Part shown: positions 1 to 10,859 of the stretch, one piece after another
Layout: each line of letters starts with the position of its first letter
Numbering within the stretch: position 1 is the first letter of the stretch
From: Leptodactylus fallax
Taxonomy: Eukaryota; Chordata; Amphibia; Anura; Leptodactylidae
NCBI GenBank assembly: GCA_947044405.1
Contig: CAMRHE010000018.1
Coordinates: 992,001-1,056,000, forward strand
Direction: 5' to 3'
DNA: 64,000 nucleotides
Notes under the pieces: generated by a model
The model's input: only the letters and a program-made list of their open reading frames with translations
What the model was told of the DNA's origin: nothing
Databases searched by the model: none
Position numbers and translations under genes: made by a program

Positions 1-200
1 TCTTCCAGGTGGACCACCTGTTACAGGGTAATACAGTGTGAAGTGAGTCCTGTCAGAGGGGTTTTGCTCACTGAAGCTGAGTTGTTGAAATAAATATGTG
101 CTGCTGTGATAGAGAAGGTTGCAGTCTGTGAATGTGTAAGTGGGGCAAGTGCAAATTGTCAGCAAAGTTTTGCAAGTTCAAGCCATCCTGTTGCCTCGTG
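1..200. other. No gene or repeat recognised
   Basis: Moderately AT-rich sequence ahead of the first MITE. I see no coding similarity, tandem repeat or inverted repeat here. Confidence 0.5.
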
Positions 201-203
201 TAA

Positions 204-519
204 GGGTGGGTTCACACCTGCGTTCCAGTCCGTCCGTTGCCAATCCGAGTGAAAATCTCGGCGAACGGGATTGGCATCGGATACAGACTGGTCAGCGACG
301 CATTGGTTAAAAACCCATTCATTTGAATGGGTTTTTAAAGCAATGCGAGGGTGTCCGATTGCACCCTCTGCGCTGCAAAGCTTTTTTTTTTTTCGTCGGA
401 CACGAAGTCCTGCCTGTCCGACTTTGTTTCCGACGTCTGTATCCGATGCCAATCCCGTTCGCCGAGATCTTCAATCGGATTGGCAACGGACGGACTGGAA
501 CGCAGGTGTGAACCCACCC
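204..519. mobile_element. Harbinger-type fold-back MITE
   Basis: The two ends are long inverted repeats: the left begins GGGTGGGTTCACACCTGCG and the right is its complement ending CCCACCC. The inverted match runs inward for roughly 100 bp on each side, so the element folds into a hairpin. It is bordered on both sides by TAA (201-203 and 520-522), a 3-bp target duplication typical of PIF/Harbinger elements. It has no transposase; short open frames inside it on both strands are products of the palindrome and an A/T run. Family assignment rests on the TAA duplication and on memory of similar frog repeats. Confidence 0.85.
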
Positions 520-522
520 TAA

Positions 523-2038
523 GACTATTCTGAAACCATTATGTTAGTTGTCTCATCTGAGAACATTGAAACAGCCAAACTCATTGCCTCCTTGTGTGTA
601 AAGTTCTACAATTCACAACTAAGTCCAACTGTATCAATCTGTTATCCCTGAGTGGGGAGAAACTCTACCAATAAATCTCATTAGAGAATAAATTATTTAC
701 AGGGGTACATCATTCATACTAATTCCTCTCCAAGTTGTTAATCTGTACTGCTTTAGTGAGGCTTACACAGGTGGACAGAATGCAATGAGACAAAGGACTC
801 CAAGGATTGGCTAAAGCCCCATTGTGGGACTCTACTCTCACATTTTTTAAAAATATTTGGGTTTCATGTGCAATGACTGTAAGCAGAGACCTTCATAAAC
901 TTAAGAAATAGCTGTATAAAATTGCTGAAACTTGAATACCCCTTTAAAACCAATCATATATCACTTAGGATCCCTGCACACAAACCAACGATGATATTGG
1001 TTTATTCCATACCCGTTTACATTCAAAGTGCTGCTTTATAGTGCCTAGAAGAGAATACTTCCATAATATGGAATTCAATGCAGCAAGTCACTTTTTTCTT
1101 CACAAATTTTCATGGAATGTTCCATATTCTTCTGTGTAAAACTGGAGGCAAATGAAGATGGTAAGATTTGTGTGCGTACAATTTTATGGGCTTGTTCTGA
1201 AAAGATTTCTATTTATAATCTACAAAAGCTTTTCACTACATATTTTTATTTGTTCAGCAAGGATCAAGTCATTACACAGTGATTCAGAAACTTCAGCTGT
1301 TCCTTACCTTTTTTGTAGACTGTATCAAAAGTACTTTTATCATCTTTTCAAAATGTAATTTTATAGTAAGTCTGTTAAATGGTTTGTGACATTTATCAAT
1401 TTAATTAGTGAGTATATGTAAAATAATACCAAGTTAATAATCATTTATCACCATGAAGTTTAAAGTCTATTGATGGATTGATGGCATGCACAGCTATTTA
1501 TCACCGAAAAATCTCCTTTTATTGCAAATAGTTCATTAAATATTTTAAAACTGTGATACTTTCCAAGTGCAAATCTGTCATAAACTATATATATATTGCA
1601 TGAGTATCTACTACTCAAATGTCTACTAATGACTGATCAAAAATTGTTGGTTGTTGTACAAATTTGGTGTTTGCGATGTTATAGTTGTGTTAATATTCAA
1701 AAACTGATTATTTTGCAAATTCGCAGCTTCTTAATTTAATTGTATGCAATAACAAGTTACAGAGAATTTGGAGAACTAAGCATTGGAAATACAGATAAGG
1801 TACATAGAGCATGAGCATTGTACAATAGGAGCATGATCAGTCAGCCTGGAGAAAGAAATATGCAGGGACATGGGGCAGAGGGGGCAAGCTGCAAAATAAA
1901 TAAAACAGAAAATATATAAAGAAATAAAATAACCGAAAGTTACCCATTCCTTAATTGAACTTTATGGACACATTCAAACGTACCGTGTTTTTAACTATGG
2001 GTTTGTAACTATACTTTTTTTGGCAATAGTGCTTTATG
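523..2038. other. AT-rich stretch without a recognisable gene
   Basis: About 1.5 kb of AT-rich DNA. The longest plus-strand frame (1152-1358, 68 codons) has no family resemblance and no conserved motif. No clear tandem or inverted repeat is visible. Confidence 0.5.
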
Positions 2039-2042
2039 TTAA

Positions 2043-2540
2043 AGGGGTATTCCCATGAACATAACCATATCTATATTTGTAGATAATTAAAAATTAAACA
2101 TTTTTGCAAATATAAGTAGTTAAAAATTCTGCAGAGTTTTAAAGATTTTCTCTCTCTCTCTTAGTGGTGACAGTCTGTTGTCTTGATCGGTTGCCAATGG
2201 ATACGACCACAAATGCAGAAACTTTCTATGGTCTGAGAGTTGTCAAAAACCCAGCCATGATTTTCTTATTGTGGACAGGTTATCAGGCAAGGACACTACA
2301 TGTATGAGAAGATAACCTGGCCACAGTAAGGACATCATTGCTGATTTTCTGACCTTACAAAGATCCTGCATTTATGGTCGTATCTATTGGCAACCGATCA
2401 AGACAACAAGACTGTGACCACAAGATATTATAGAAAATCTTTAAAACTCTGCAATATGTTTAATTATTTATATTTGCAAACATGTATAACTTTTAATTAT
2501 CTACAAATTTAAAAAAGGTTACGTTCATGGGAATACCCCT
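2043..2540. mobile_element. TTAA-flanked MITE (piggyBac/Kolobok type)
   Basis: Ends are inverted repeats (AGGGGTATTCCCATGAAC on the left, its complement ending ATACCCCT on the right). The arms stay alignable for about 100 bp, through the 'gcaaatataagtag' and 'gattttctc' blocks. TTAA lies immediately outside at 2039-2042 and 2541-2544. An inner pair of inverted segments (the 'cgatcggttgccaa' block) strengthens the fold-back. There is no coding capacity. The TTAA target fits piggyBac or Kolobok transposases; the ends alone do not separate the two. Confidence 0.85.
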
Positions 2541-2565
2541 TTAACTCATACAGAAAAAGTGTTGC

Positions 2566-2850
2566 TACATAGTTACATAGTAGATGAGGTTGAATGAAGA
2601 CACCTGTCCATCAAGTCCAACCTATAACCCTACAGTATCCTACAGTGTTGATCCAGAGGAAGGGCAAAAACCCCATGAGGCTTATACCAATTGGCCCATT
2701 TCAGGGGAAAAATTCATTCCCGATTCCAATCTGGCAATCAGTATAAAACCCTGGATCAACTTGTCCTTAACAAAATCTAGAACCCATAACTATAATATTG
2801 TTCTGTTCGAGAAAGACATCCAAGTCCTCTTTAAACGAAAAAGCTACTGG
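2566..2850 (-). mobile_element. CR1-like LINE, 3'-terminal fragment
   Basis: Read on the minus strand, this translates with interruptions like the end of a CR1-type ORF2: an 'FK.DLDVFLE' block followed by a recognisable 3' tail. The terminus is two near-identical 8-mers (ctatgtaa/ctatgtag), matching the short 8-bp tail repeats usual for CR1-clade LINEs. The same tail, diverged, ends the larger CR1 copy near 28205. The copy is severely 5'-truncated, starting at about 2850. No target duplication was identified, which is common for CR1. Confidence 0.7.
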
Positions 2851-3017
2851 CTAGATTACCCTTTCAAAGCAAATTTCATTTCTTTCCTAATTTTCTTTAG
2901 AGTTTTTTTTTTAGAAAAAAAAAGCAAAAAAACAAATATACACAGTGTCAGAATTGTTGCCAATCACTAATACATAAGCAGTGAAGTAAAATGACTTAAA
3001 AAACAGGGCAGGGAACA

Positions 3018-3600
3018 GTGTAACGTCTCTGCCTGCTCGGGTCTCTGCACCACCCTCCGCCCGCTGCGGTGCAGTAGGCGTGTTCAGTTTGATTCCTTGT
3101 TTAAGATTCTTGTTGCTCAGTCTGAACACTGTCCTAGACTATGTAATTGAATTTCAGCCACACCCGTCTCCTGCACCTTGTTTCTTTTGGATCCTCAATA
3201 GTTTATCTTGGCCTTGCCTGTGTGACTGACAGCCTGTCTACCAATCTAGTCTGGGGCAGGTCCTGATTTTCTATAAACAGGTCATCAGCCCTCACATGGT
3301 CGCTGGCTATTGATTCTGTCTTGTGACCTTGTCCCTGCTAGCTCCTTTTCTGCTATTATCTGTATTCCTATTCCTGACCTCTGGCTTTGACCTTGACTAT
3401 TCTCTTGGATTGTGATTCTGTACTGCATTGCTCGACTGTTACTGATCCCTTGGCTAGCTGACCTCCCTTTTGTTGTTGTTTGTCCTGTCTGCGTTCTGTG
3501 TTGTCACTTATTCAGAGTAGGGACCGACTCCGAGTTGTCGGCTGTCACCTAGGACAGTCAGGCAAGAGGCAGGGCCAGTGGGGGGGGGGGGTTCAGCTTT
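3018..3600 (+). mobile_element. LTR-retrotransposon-like non-coding segment
   Basis: A GC-richer block with a stuttering pyrimidine-rich pattern (repeated cctg/cttg/gact) and the text 'gactccgagttgtcggctg' near its end. I recognise this style from long terminal repeats or leader regions of frog Gypsy or DIRS-like elements. It starts with TGTAACG and has no gag or pol sequence. The right boundary is unclear and no target duplication was found. The call rests on resemblance only. Confidence 0.35.
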
Positions 3601-4019
3601 AGGGCTCACTGTCTTGTCGTGCCCCTCCCCCCAGGGTTCTGCAGCAGCACTGGGGAATTGCTCAACTGGCAATTCCCTTACAGACAGGCTAAAGTAGTAG
3701 GAGGAGACACTTGCGTTACTTTCACAGCATCCACAAGTGCAAATACTCATACTAAAAATAAAAGTGTGGGTGGCAACAGTAAAACTACTTCTAGTCTTGG
3801 CAGCCCCACCAGTAGACACAAGGTTACTTCTTGAGAATATCGACGAAGTTATTGAAAACAGTGAAACACAAATGTTGAGTCATGGTTTTGTATTTTCCTC
3901 TACCTCCTTTATTGTTGTAATATGTAATTTACCATGGTGCCTTTCTGGTCTTTCTGCACTGTCAACCATGTCTTTATCTTCACTGACTCAGAACCCAATC
4001 CTTAACAGTCAGCGATGGA

Positions 4020-4560
4020 AGATATGACTGTTGGTGGTGGTAGTAGTAGTAGTGGCAGGGGAAGTGATATTGGTAGACGTGCTGGTAGGTGCTCTAGGTG
4101 AAAATCTGGAGGTGGGAATTGTGAGGGTATAGAGGAGTCTCATTGTCATGTTGAGTCAATAAAAAAGGAGAAGATGATGAAATTACCAATGATGATTCTA
4201 TTGCAGATAAGACCTGACAACTATGTCAGGGTGACATCAGAGGAAGAGGGTGGAGGCAGCTGCAATATTAAGAATTCCATCCAATGTGCAGTCCCAACAT
4301 CCAACAAATCTGCCTGGGGTACATTAAGGAAAAACTTCAGCAGCTATGTGTGTCATCAAATGACAAATTGATGGCAAGGTATAAGATCTGCAATCAGAAA
4401 ATTAGTCGTGGTCATCCAGGCACACATGTAGGAACTAGGTCTCTCTGTACCCACATAAAATCGTGTCACCAGCTCATTTGGCAAAATATAGTTGGCAGTG
4501 GAACTGGCAGGAAAGTGAGCAAGACCTTCTATTCCTCCCCATGATCTTCTTTGTAGGTAA
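4020..4560 (+). pseudogene. BED zinc-finger / hAT-like transposase remnant
   Basis: Plus-strand translation around 4353-4485 gives a C..C spacing followed by 'KISRGHPGTHVGTRSLCTHI' and a terminal H/C pair. This resembles the BED zinc finger (DNA-binding domain at the N terminus of many hAT transposases and of ZBED proteins). The first expected Cys is replaced ('ARYKIC' instead of 'A.CKIC'). Upstream is a Gly/Ser-rich stretch (ggt/agt repeats, 4030-4065) like the low-complexity leaders of these proteins. Frames are broken several times and no catalytic domain follows, so this is a dead fragment. Confidence 0.45.
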
Positions 4561-4872
4561 GTTACCGGGGTTGTAGTCGCTTGCATGCCACTTAATGGAT
4601 TCCACTTTGCCAACTGATGGCATGCATACTGTCTTGATGGAGAATATGTAGCTGCCATTATTTCTCTATTGAAAATGGTCCCTGCTCGATATCACCATGT
4701 GAGCCTCTCCTTGGATATCCATGTGGTGAAAGGTGCACAGTCAACATGTGGAGCAGAAATCATGGACAAGAACAATACATAGCTTCATTGACCCACTGTG
4801 GTAATGTTTTCAGTGGCAGCAGCCACATCCAGAAATGCAGAAAGGCCAGTTAGTACTGACACTACCCCATGG
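4561..4872. other. Unassigned, possibly more of the hAT remnant
   Basis: This links the BED-like fragment to the L1 3' end. Pieces could be decayed hAT coding sequence, but I cannot align them to a domain with confidence. Confidence 0.3.
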
Positions 4873-4917
4873 TTATAGACCCTGTTTTTTTTTTTTTTTT
4901 TTTGTTTATAGACCCTG
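4873..4917 (-). repeat. T19 tract between 12-bp direct repeats
   Basis: A run of 19 T (4885-4903) is flanked by two identical copies of ttatagaccctg (4873-4884 and 4906-4917). The T run is probably a minus-strand poly-A tail, either of the L1 copy that starts here or of a separate tail-only insertion. Confidence 0.7.
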
Positions 4918-5900
4918 CTGCACACTCTTCCATTGGAGGCCCACCAGCGTTTTCGCTGCAGTATAGAGATACAGGAAGAGTTTAGAGGCTTTCTCACTGA
5001 GGTGTCGGGGAGGTAAATTAAGTAAGTATACAAGAGGATCCAGTGGGACACCCCAGAGGAAGAGCTCATCAGTCAATACCTTCAATTCTGCCCAGAAAGG
5101 ACGTATCAAGGGGCAATTCCAAAAAATGTGGTACAGTGTGCCCTCTTCAGTGAGGCATCTCCAGCAGACTGTGGAGATGCTGGGGTTAAGCGTATGTAGG
5201 AGAATCGGGGTGTGATACCAAAACATCAGCAACTTGTACTGAGTTTCCCGGAACGTAATACAGGTGGATGACTTAGCCGCATGGGACCATATACTTTGCC
5301 ATTGGGTTGGGGAGATCTGCCGACCTAGAGCCTCTGTCCACTTGACCATGTATCGGTGAACAAGGGGTGCACGTCCGTCTGGAGAAGAGGAAAGGATACT
5401 GTAAATAACCGAAATCAGGCCTCTTGTAGAGCTGCCAGCGCGGCAGATCTTCTCAATAGGCGTAGGGACGGACACCCGCAGAGGCCCCAAACAAAGTGGT
5501 CATACAGTGGGCTATCTGTTGATAGTGAAGATGGCAAGTGTAGGTTAGAAGTAAAATAGTCAAAGGGCCTGAGCGCCAGGGCCGACGGGTCAATCAGGTC
5601 AGCCACATGAAACAGACCTAGTCCGCTCCATGGCTGAACCATGCCAGACTTCAGCCCCCCCCGGGAGGAGGGGGTTATAAAGGAAAGAAACCATAGATGA
5701 GTGGCAGGAGGCGAGAGGGAAGAGCTTATGGCAGGTAATCCATATGGCCCTAGTGAAGCGAATGGGTCCCAATAGAGGGGTGGGAGGCAGAGGGGACAAG
5801 CGGGACCACAAGAAAGCATTCGGATAGACAGGAGCCAGCCAGAGCTTTTCTATCTCCACCCATTTAGTGTAGGCCCGGGCCGACACCCAAGAGGGCAGGG
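4906..5900 (-). pseudogene. L1 ORF2 C-terminal region (thumb and Cys/His domain), broken
   Basis: The frame at 5490-4906 carries 'CWRCLTEEGTLYHIFWNCP', the C-x2-C ... H ... C arrangement of the C-terminal domain of vertebrate L1-clade ORF2 proteins, followed by about 80 residues to the element end. Upstream (5886-5491) the thumb/connection region is readable only by switching between overlapping frames, so at least two frameshifts separate it from the reverse transcriptase. No function is expected. Confidence 0.75.
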
Positions 5901-5910
5901 ACCGGAATGT

Positions 5911-6650
5911 TTAATGGGAGAGCCTCCGTTTCATTTTCGAGGAGTTAACCTTAAAGCCAGAGAAGTGACCATAAACTCGCAAAGTTAACATAAGGTTTGG
6001 GAGCGAGATATGGGGATTAGTGAGGGTCAGCAAGACATCATCAGCAAAGAGGATGATTTTAAAGTCCCTATCACGCACAGAAATCCCCGTAATATCAGGA
6101 TTGGAGTGTATTTTAGAAGCTAGAGGTTCAATGCAGAGGGCAAAGATGAGGGGGGATAAAGGACATCCCTGTCGAGACCCATTGCAAATGGGGAACGATA
6201 AGGAAGTGGTATGTGGAAGTTTGACCACCGCAGAGGGGAAAGAGTAGAGAGCAGAGACCGCTGAGAAGAAGGCCCCCGAGAAGCCAAATTTCTTAGGAGT
6301 ACCAAACATGAAAGACCAGTCCAGGCGATCAAAGTCCTTTTCAGCGTCCAAGCTCAAGAAGAGGGCAGGGGTAGCAGTACGGATGGCCACGTCTATCAAA
6401 TCCACAGCCCTTATGGTGTTGTCACTTCCCTGGCGGCAAGGGACGAAACCCACCTGGTCCTTGTTGATAAGAGAGAGGAGCTATAGGCCGGTAGTTCCAG
6501 CAATCCTGGAGGTCTTTATTCAGTTTAGGGACTAAAGTGATGTTGGAGTGAAGCATTGACTTGGGAATGGGGGCACCAAACAGAAAGGAGTTGAACAGGG
6601 TTCTCAGGTGCGGCAGGAGGAGGGATTGAAAGGTCTTGTAGTATAAGTAG
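5911..6650 (-). pseudogene. L1-1 reverse transcriptase fragment
   Basis: Minus-strand frames 6650-6422 and 6453-5911 give the core polymerase blocks of an L1 reverse transcriptase: 'NITLVPKLNKDLQDCWNYRP', then 'LSLDAEKDFDRLDW' (motif A with the first catalytic Asp), 'GSRQGCPLSPLIFAL' (motif B) and 'FADDVLL' (motif C with the Asp pair). All metal-binding Asp residues survive. The two frames overlap through a frameshift near 6440. The frame ends at 'KMKRRLSH' before the thumb. The more N-terminal part continues beyond the solo LTR at 7079 and above. Confidence 0.85.
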
Positions 6651-7078
6651 TGTGACAACTTGGGGAATTAGACTCAAAATGGCGGCAGACTCCTGGTCCG
6701 GACAGCGGTGGATCGTGGTACTGGGCGCCGAAAAGATAGCGTTAAGACGGTCCAAGTGTAAAATAAAACTGGCTTTATTCAGCTTAACTGCAACATAACA
6801 AAACAACAAAAAACCTAGGCCACAGTTAGGGCACTAACTCACTCCTTGAGCCCCTAACTAGTCTGACTATTGCTCAGCTCCAGCAACAGTCCACTGTGGA
6901 CCCCAGCCCTTCTGGGACAGAGCCTCTCTCTCTGTCCTTAGCTGGTCCACAATCTCCTGCTCCCTGCAGGATACTCCAGCCTTCTGGAGTTACACACCCC
7001 ACCCAAAGGTGTGGCTGAGGGCCTTTTCAGGGCTGGCCTGGGTAGCTCCCTAGCGCCCTCTAGGTTCACATACTCACA
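6651..7078. mobile_element. Solo LTR with 4-bp target duplication GTAG
   Basis: A 428-bp segment interrupts the L1 reverse transcriptase gene between 'LPNGKSPGPDGFTY' and the conserved block after it. It starts TGTGAC, ends TCACA, and is bordered by GTAG at 6647-6650 and 7079-7082. TG...CA termini plus a short target duplication and no internal genes fit a solo LTR left by recombination. An AATAAA-like signal occurs near 6760 on the plus strand and another on the minus strand, so orientation is unsure. A Gypsy-type or endogenous-retrovirus-type parent is possible; no coding sequence remains to decide. Confidence 0.75.
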
Positions 7079-7082
7079 GTAG

Positions 7083-8000
7083 GTAAAGCCGTCCGGGCCC
7101 GGGGACTTACCGTTTGGAAGACTTTTTAGAGTATCAGTGAGCTCCTCATCCGTGATAGGGGCATTAAGGGCATTGAGGGCCGAGGGAGACAGAGTGGGTA
7201 GACTGCAAGAGTCAAGGAAATCCTGTAAACCTTGGGAGGTGGGGGGGGGGAGGTCGGGGTGGGTTCGTGATGGGAGGTTATATAGGTGGGTATAATAAGA
7301 CTGGAAAGTAGTGGCAATATCATCAGGTGGTGCAAGAGGGAACTGGAGGGGCCACGGATTGGATGGGGGGTAGGGGAGACCTGGCGATCCGACACAGTCT
7401 TAGCTAGAAGGGTATGGGCCTTATTACCACGTTCATAGTAACGTTGGCGGCTGTAGAGCAGGAGACACTGAGTGGCATGCGTTGCTAGGTCACGCAGGTC
7501 AGCTCGGGCAGCGACCAACTGATGAAGAAGGGACAGAGAAGGGTGTAACGCCAGGCTATCATTAAGGGATTTTATCTTAGACCGCAAGGCCATCTCTCTA
7601 GCCCCCCTGTCCCTTTTCAGTCTCGATGCTAGGGCAATACAATGTCCTCGCATAATGGCCTTATGGGCCTCCCAAAGGGTAGAAACGGAGGGGGCCGAGC
7701 CCTCGTTGTCTTGAAAGTACTCAGTCAGGCAGGCTTGCAGGGTGCAACAAGTGGTATCTGAGTGTAGAAGGGATTTATTAAGGCCAGTGACAGCGTCTAA
7801 TCGGTGTTGGTGTGGGAGAGAGGGTGACAGTAACTGGGGCATGATCAGACCACGAGATAGGCCCTATGTCAGCATCAAACGAAGCACTGGGGCGTTACCA
7901 ATAAATAGTCTATTCTCATGTGGGTGTTGTGAGGATGTGAGAAGAACGTGTAGGCGTGAGCAGTGGGATTAACACGCCACAGGCCGTAAAGAGAGGTGAA
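7083..8000 (-). pseudogene. L1-1 endonuclease end, linker and start of RT
   Basis: Read on the minus strand from 8000, this gives the end of an apurinic-type L1 endonuclease ('FFSHPHNTHMRIDY', then a degraded SDHAPV block). A linker follows, rich in Leu/Arg and likely helical ('STLWEAHKAIMRGHCIALAS'), typical of L1 ORF2. It ends with 'LPNGKSPGPDGFTY', the entry to the reverse transcriptase, where the solo LTR is inserted. The first two thirds of the endonuclease are missing, and frameshifts lie near 7845 and 7400. Confidence 0.75.
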
Positions 8001-8025
8001 GCGAATTAGACAGCGGAACTCCCTG

Positions 8026-8747
8026 GCCTATTGCACTTACAACTTCCCAAAATGAGCAAATTTTTGTATAAAACCATTGCAAATGCAAAGTACTGACACA
8101 TTACTGACTGTTGGAAAGTGACAGAAAAGTCTGAAAATGGGTAAAAGGCAGAAAAAGTTGAAAATGGGTATAACAAATCTTAAAATATATTCACCCTATT
8201 CCATTCATGACTGTCAACACACAAATTCAATTACAGTTTCTAACTTTGACAACAGGGTGGTGTTACTTGGGAGTGTGTCTTTACACACTATGTCATTGTC
8301 CAGTCAGTACTATCAGTGTTAGATTGTGTAGGAACACAACCCTTTGCCAAGGGGAATGGTGACAGTCAATTGTCAATTTTACAAATATTTAGGATGAGCA
8401 ACACAGCACAGAGTTATAATGAAAGATGTTGTGGAATTGTTATTTCATGGGAAATGAAAGTATTTGCTAAAACAGACATACTAGGTGAAGTGACAGGTCC
8501 TGTGTAAAGTGAACCTGTCACCATGAAAATGCAGTCTATCTCTGTATGCACAGTTATACATAGAGGACTGTCAATCACTAATTAAGACTGCCACTTGACT
8601 AGATGACAGTTTCTGAGAAAAGATATAAATAATAAATGACAGTTTATACTGAACCTTTTCCCACAAATCTATATATCAAGCTGCTCTGTTGCTACTGTTG
8701 TATATCATGCTGCAGATTGGACTGCATGTTCATGGTTACAGGTATAC
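8026..8747. other. Unassigned intervening sequence
   Basis: No coding similarity. Near 8505 the text 'gtgaacctgtcaccatgaa' resembles the end of a common frog dispersed repeat, but no partner end is visible. Confidence 0.4.
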
Positions 8748-8906
8748 CAGTGGCGTAACTAGGAATGGCTGGGCCCCAAGGCGAACATTTGACATGGGGC
8801 CCCCCCCGAACCGCCGCCCCCGACCCCTCCCCCCCGGACCGCCCCCTCCCCCCCCCCCCCCCCCAAAACACAAAAAAAACGCATTCCTGCGCACACTATT
8901 ATATGC

Positions 8907-9160
8907 CATAGTGGCCCCTGCACACAATATCATGTCCCATAGGGGCCCCTGCACACAGTATCATGTCCCATAGGGGCCCCTGCACACAGTATCATGTCCC
9001 ATAGGGGCCCCTGCACACAGTATCATGTCCCATAGGGGCCCCTGCACACAGTATCATGTCCCATAGGGGCCTCTGCACACAGTATCATGTCCCATAGGGG
9101 CCCCTGCACATAGTAGTATTCCCCATAGTGGCCCCTGCACACACTATTATATGTCCCATT
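8907..9160 (+). repeat. 31-bp minisatellite inside the hAT element
   Basis: About eight head-to-tail copies of a 31-bp unit with core 'aggggcccctgcacacagta'. Copies start at 8941, 8972, 9003, 9034, 9065 and 9096 with almost no differences; the outer copies are diverged. There are no variable spacers, so this is not a CRISPR array. A related ~31-bp unit occurs in the hAT composite at 43976-46801. Confidence 0.9.
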
Positions 9161-9178
9161 GTGGACCACCCATGAACA

Positions 9179-9222
9179 ATTATTATACTCTGGGGTCTTT
9201 TCAGACCCCAGAGTATAATAAT
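9179..9222. repeat. Perfect 20-bp hairpin (GGGGTCT stem)
   Basis: Arms 9179-9198 and 9203-9222 are perfect complements around a 4-base loop. A diverged relative lies at 9472-9515 in the same element, and another at 46131-46173 in the larger hAT composite. Confidence 0.85.
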
Positions 9223-9775
9223 CGGAGACCTAGGGGAGGATAGAAACATAAAAAAACAACGTTGCTTACCTGTTCCTCACTCCGGTGCATGCCCGTGCGC
9301 TACTCCGGCCTTCTTCTTGTGCGGACCAGGCCGGCATCACGTGATGCGGGACCGGCGTTGCGACGCAAAATGACGTCGGCTGACATCTGGGACGTCAGCA
9401 AACAGGCCCGAGGCGCAGGAGCAGTAAGTGTATATTGTTTTTTATGTTACCTCACCAACTCTGGGCCTCCGATTATTATACTCCGGGGTCTGAAAAGACC
9501 CCGAAGTATAATGATAGCAGGTGTTCGGCCCGCGGCCTCACATACCGATCCCCTCTCCTGCTCACAGCCGCAGAATCGGAAGCGCAGGTGGCCGTGAGCG
9601 GGACCTCGGGGAACGGTAAGTATATAGGACCCGTTAACTGCTGGGGTTACTCCAGCAGATAACGGACTATAAAAAAAAAAAAAACGCATCGGGGGCCCGC
9701 GGGGCCCCGTAATGTCCCGGGCCCTGTGGCAGCTGCTACCACTGCTACCCCGGTAGTTACGCCCCTGAGGTATAC

Positions 9776-10389
9776 TTTAAGTTAATCTCTTCATTGTTTA
9801 GTATGGAAATGATACAATAGATACATGACACTCACTAATTAACATCTGTTTGTCATGTTTATTGTATGCCCAATGAAAGAAGTACCAATGGATAGAGAAT
9901 TTCAACAGAAGGTAAAAAATGGCCAAAAGCAGAAAGGCAAAGTCAGTGTGTGTGGTGATCCATTTCTTAGTTAAAAAGAGAGACTCTCTCCCTTACGTTA
10001 CACCAATCAGTGTAAACAAACTTACTGTTGATTTGCGCTAAAAAACAACAGATGCTTGAGACTTGCGGAGTTGTCTTGAAAGACTAAATTGTCTACTTAA
10101 ATGTAATATGTATCAAATCTATGTGTCATTGTGTTCAACTGTGATAAATGTGACTTTCCGCTCTTCCTTACCTTGATTGGACATATCCAGAAAATTGATT
10201 TTCATGATCTTATGATATTGTATTACAAAATGATATGTTATACAAAAGTCAAGCTGATTATAGTCTGTCAGCAGCCATCAAGTGTTTATGATATGCAGGG
10301 CAGCCTGCCAAGGTATTGCTAGCATGTTGCAATATTGTACTGAATTGGTTTCATGAGAAACAGGAGACCTTAAACAAATTTGATCTAAG
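9776..10389. other. Unassigned, AT-rich
   Basis: No coding similarity or repeat structure recognised between the hAT element and the large TTAA element. Confidence 0.4.
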
Positions 10390-10859
10390 TTAACTGGTTA
10401 AGGACCGGGCCTAAAAGTGACTTATGGACCGGGCCTAAAAGTGACTTATGGACCAGGCCTCATTTTTCAAAACTGACATGTGTCACTTTATATGGCAATA
10501 ACTTTGAGATGCTATAACTTACACAAGAGATTTTGAGTTTGTTTTTTCATGACAGATTGTACTTGATGTAAGTGGTAAACATTGATCAATATTTTTGTAT
10601 TTATTTATAAAAAATTTGGAAATTTGATGGAAATTTGGAAAAAAAAAATCGCAATTTTCAAAATGTGAAATGCTCTGCTTTTCAGACAGATAGTCATACC
10701 ACCAAAATACATGAATAAATATTATCTACCATATCTCTGCTTTATATCAGCATCATCTTTTAATCGTCCTTTAATTTATTTTGGATGTTAGAAGGCTTAC
10801 AAGTGTAACAGCGATTTTCCAGATTTACAAGAAAATTTCCCAAACTCATTGTTTAGGGA

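Larger units (their letters stand above)
4906..8025 (-). mobile_element. L1-clade LINE, 5'-truncated copy (L1-1)
   Basis: Minus-strand LINE with parts of an L1-type ORF2 in the right order: the end of the endonuclease (about 7985-7850), a linker, reverse transcriptase (about 7120-5911, split by a solo LTR) and a C-terminal Cys/His region (about 5490-4906). The 3' side abuts a poly-T tract. The copy begins near 8025, within the endonuclease domain, so ORF1 and most of the endonuclease are absent. Many frameshifts show it is long dead. It is a different subfamily from the L1 copy at 18.4-24.3 kb. Confidence 0.85.
8748..9767. mobile_element. hAT-type non-autonomous element with perfect 8-bp duplication
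   Basis: The ends are CAGTGGCGTAACTAGG and, inverted, GTAGTTACGCCCCTG, the terminal pattern of a hAT MITE family. The 8-bp duplication aggtatac sits at 8740-8747 and 9768-9775 with no mismatch. The 1020-bp interior has no transposase. It holds a C-rich stretch (8800-8865), a 31-bp minisatellite (about 8907-9160) and two hairpins built on the text GGGGTCT...AGACCCC (9179-9222 and 9472-9515). The perfect duplication suggests a fairly recent insertion. Confidence 0.9.

Noticed and set aside
159..533. Overlapping open frames on both strands
   Set aside because: They lie in the fold-back MITE and repeat its arms; no protein family resemblance.
3018..3600. An LTR retrotransposon with genes
   Set aside because: Only an LTR-like non-coding segment is visible; no gag, protease or reverse transcriptase nearby. 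Kept as a low-confidence feature only.
8736..8973. Gly-rich and Pro-rich frames
   Set aside because: Products of the C-rich run in the hAT element.
8907..9160. Regular 31-bp repeats as a CRISPR array
   Set aside because: Units are head-to-tail without unique spacers, there are no cas genes, and the context is a vertebrate transposon.
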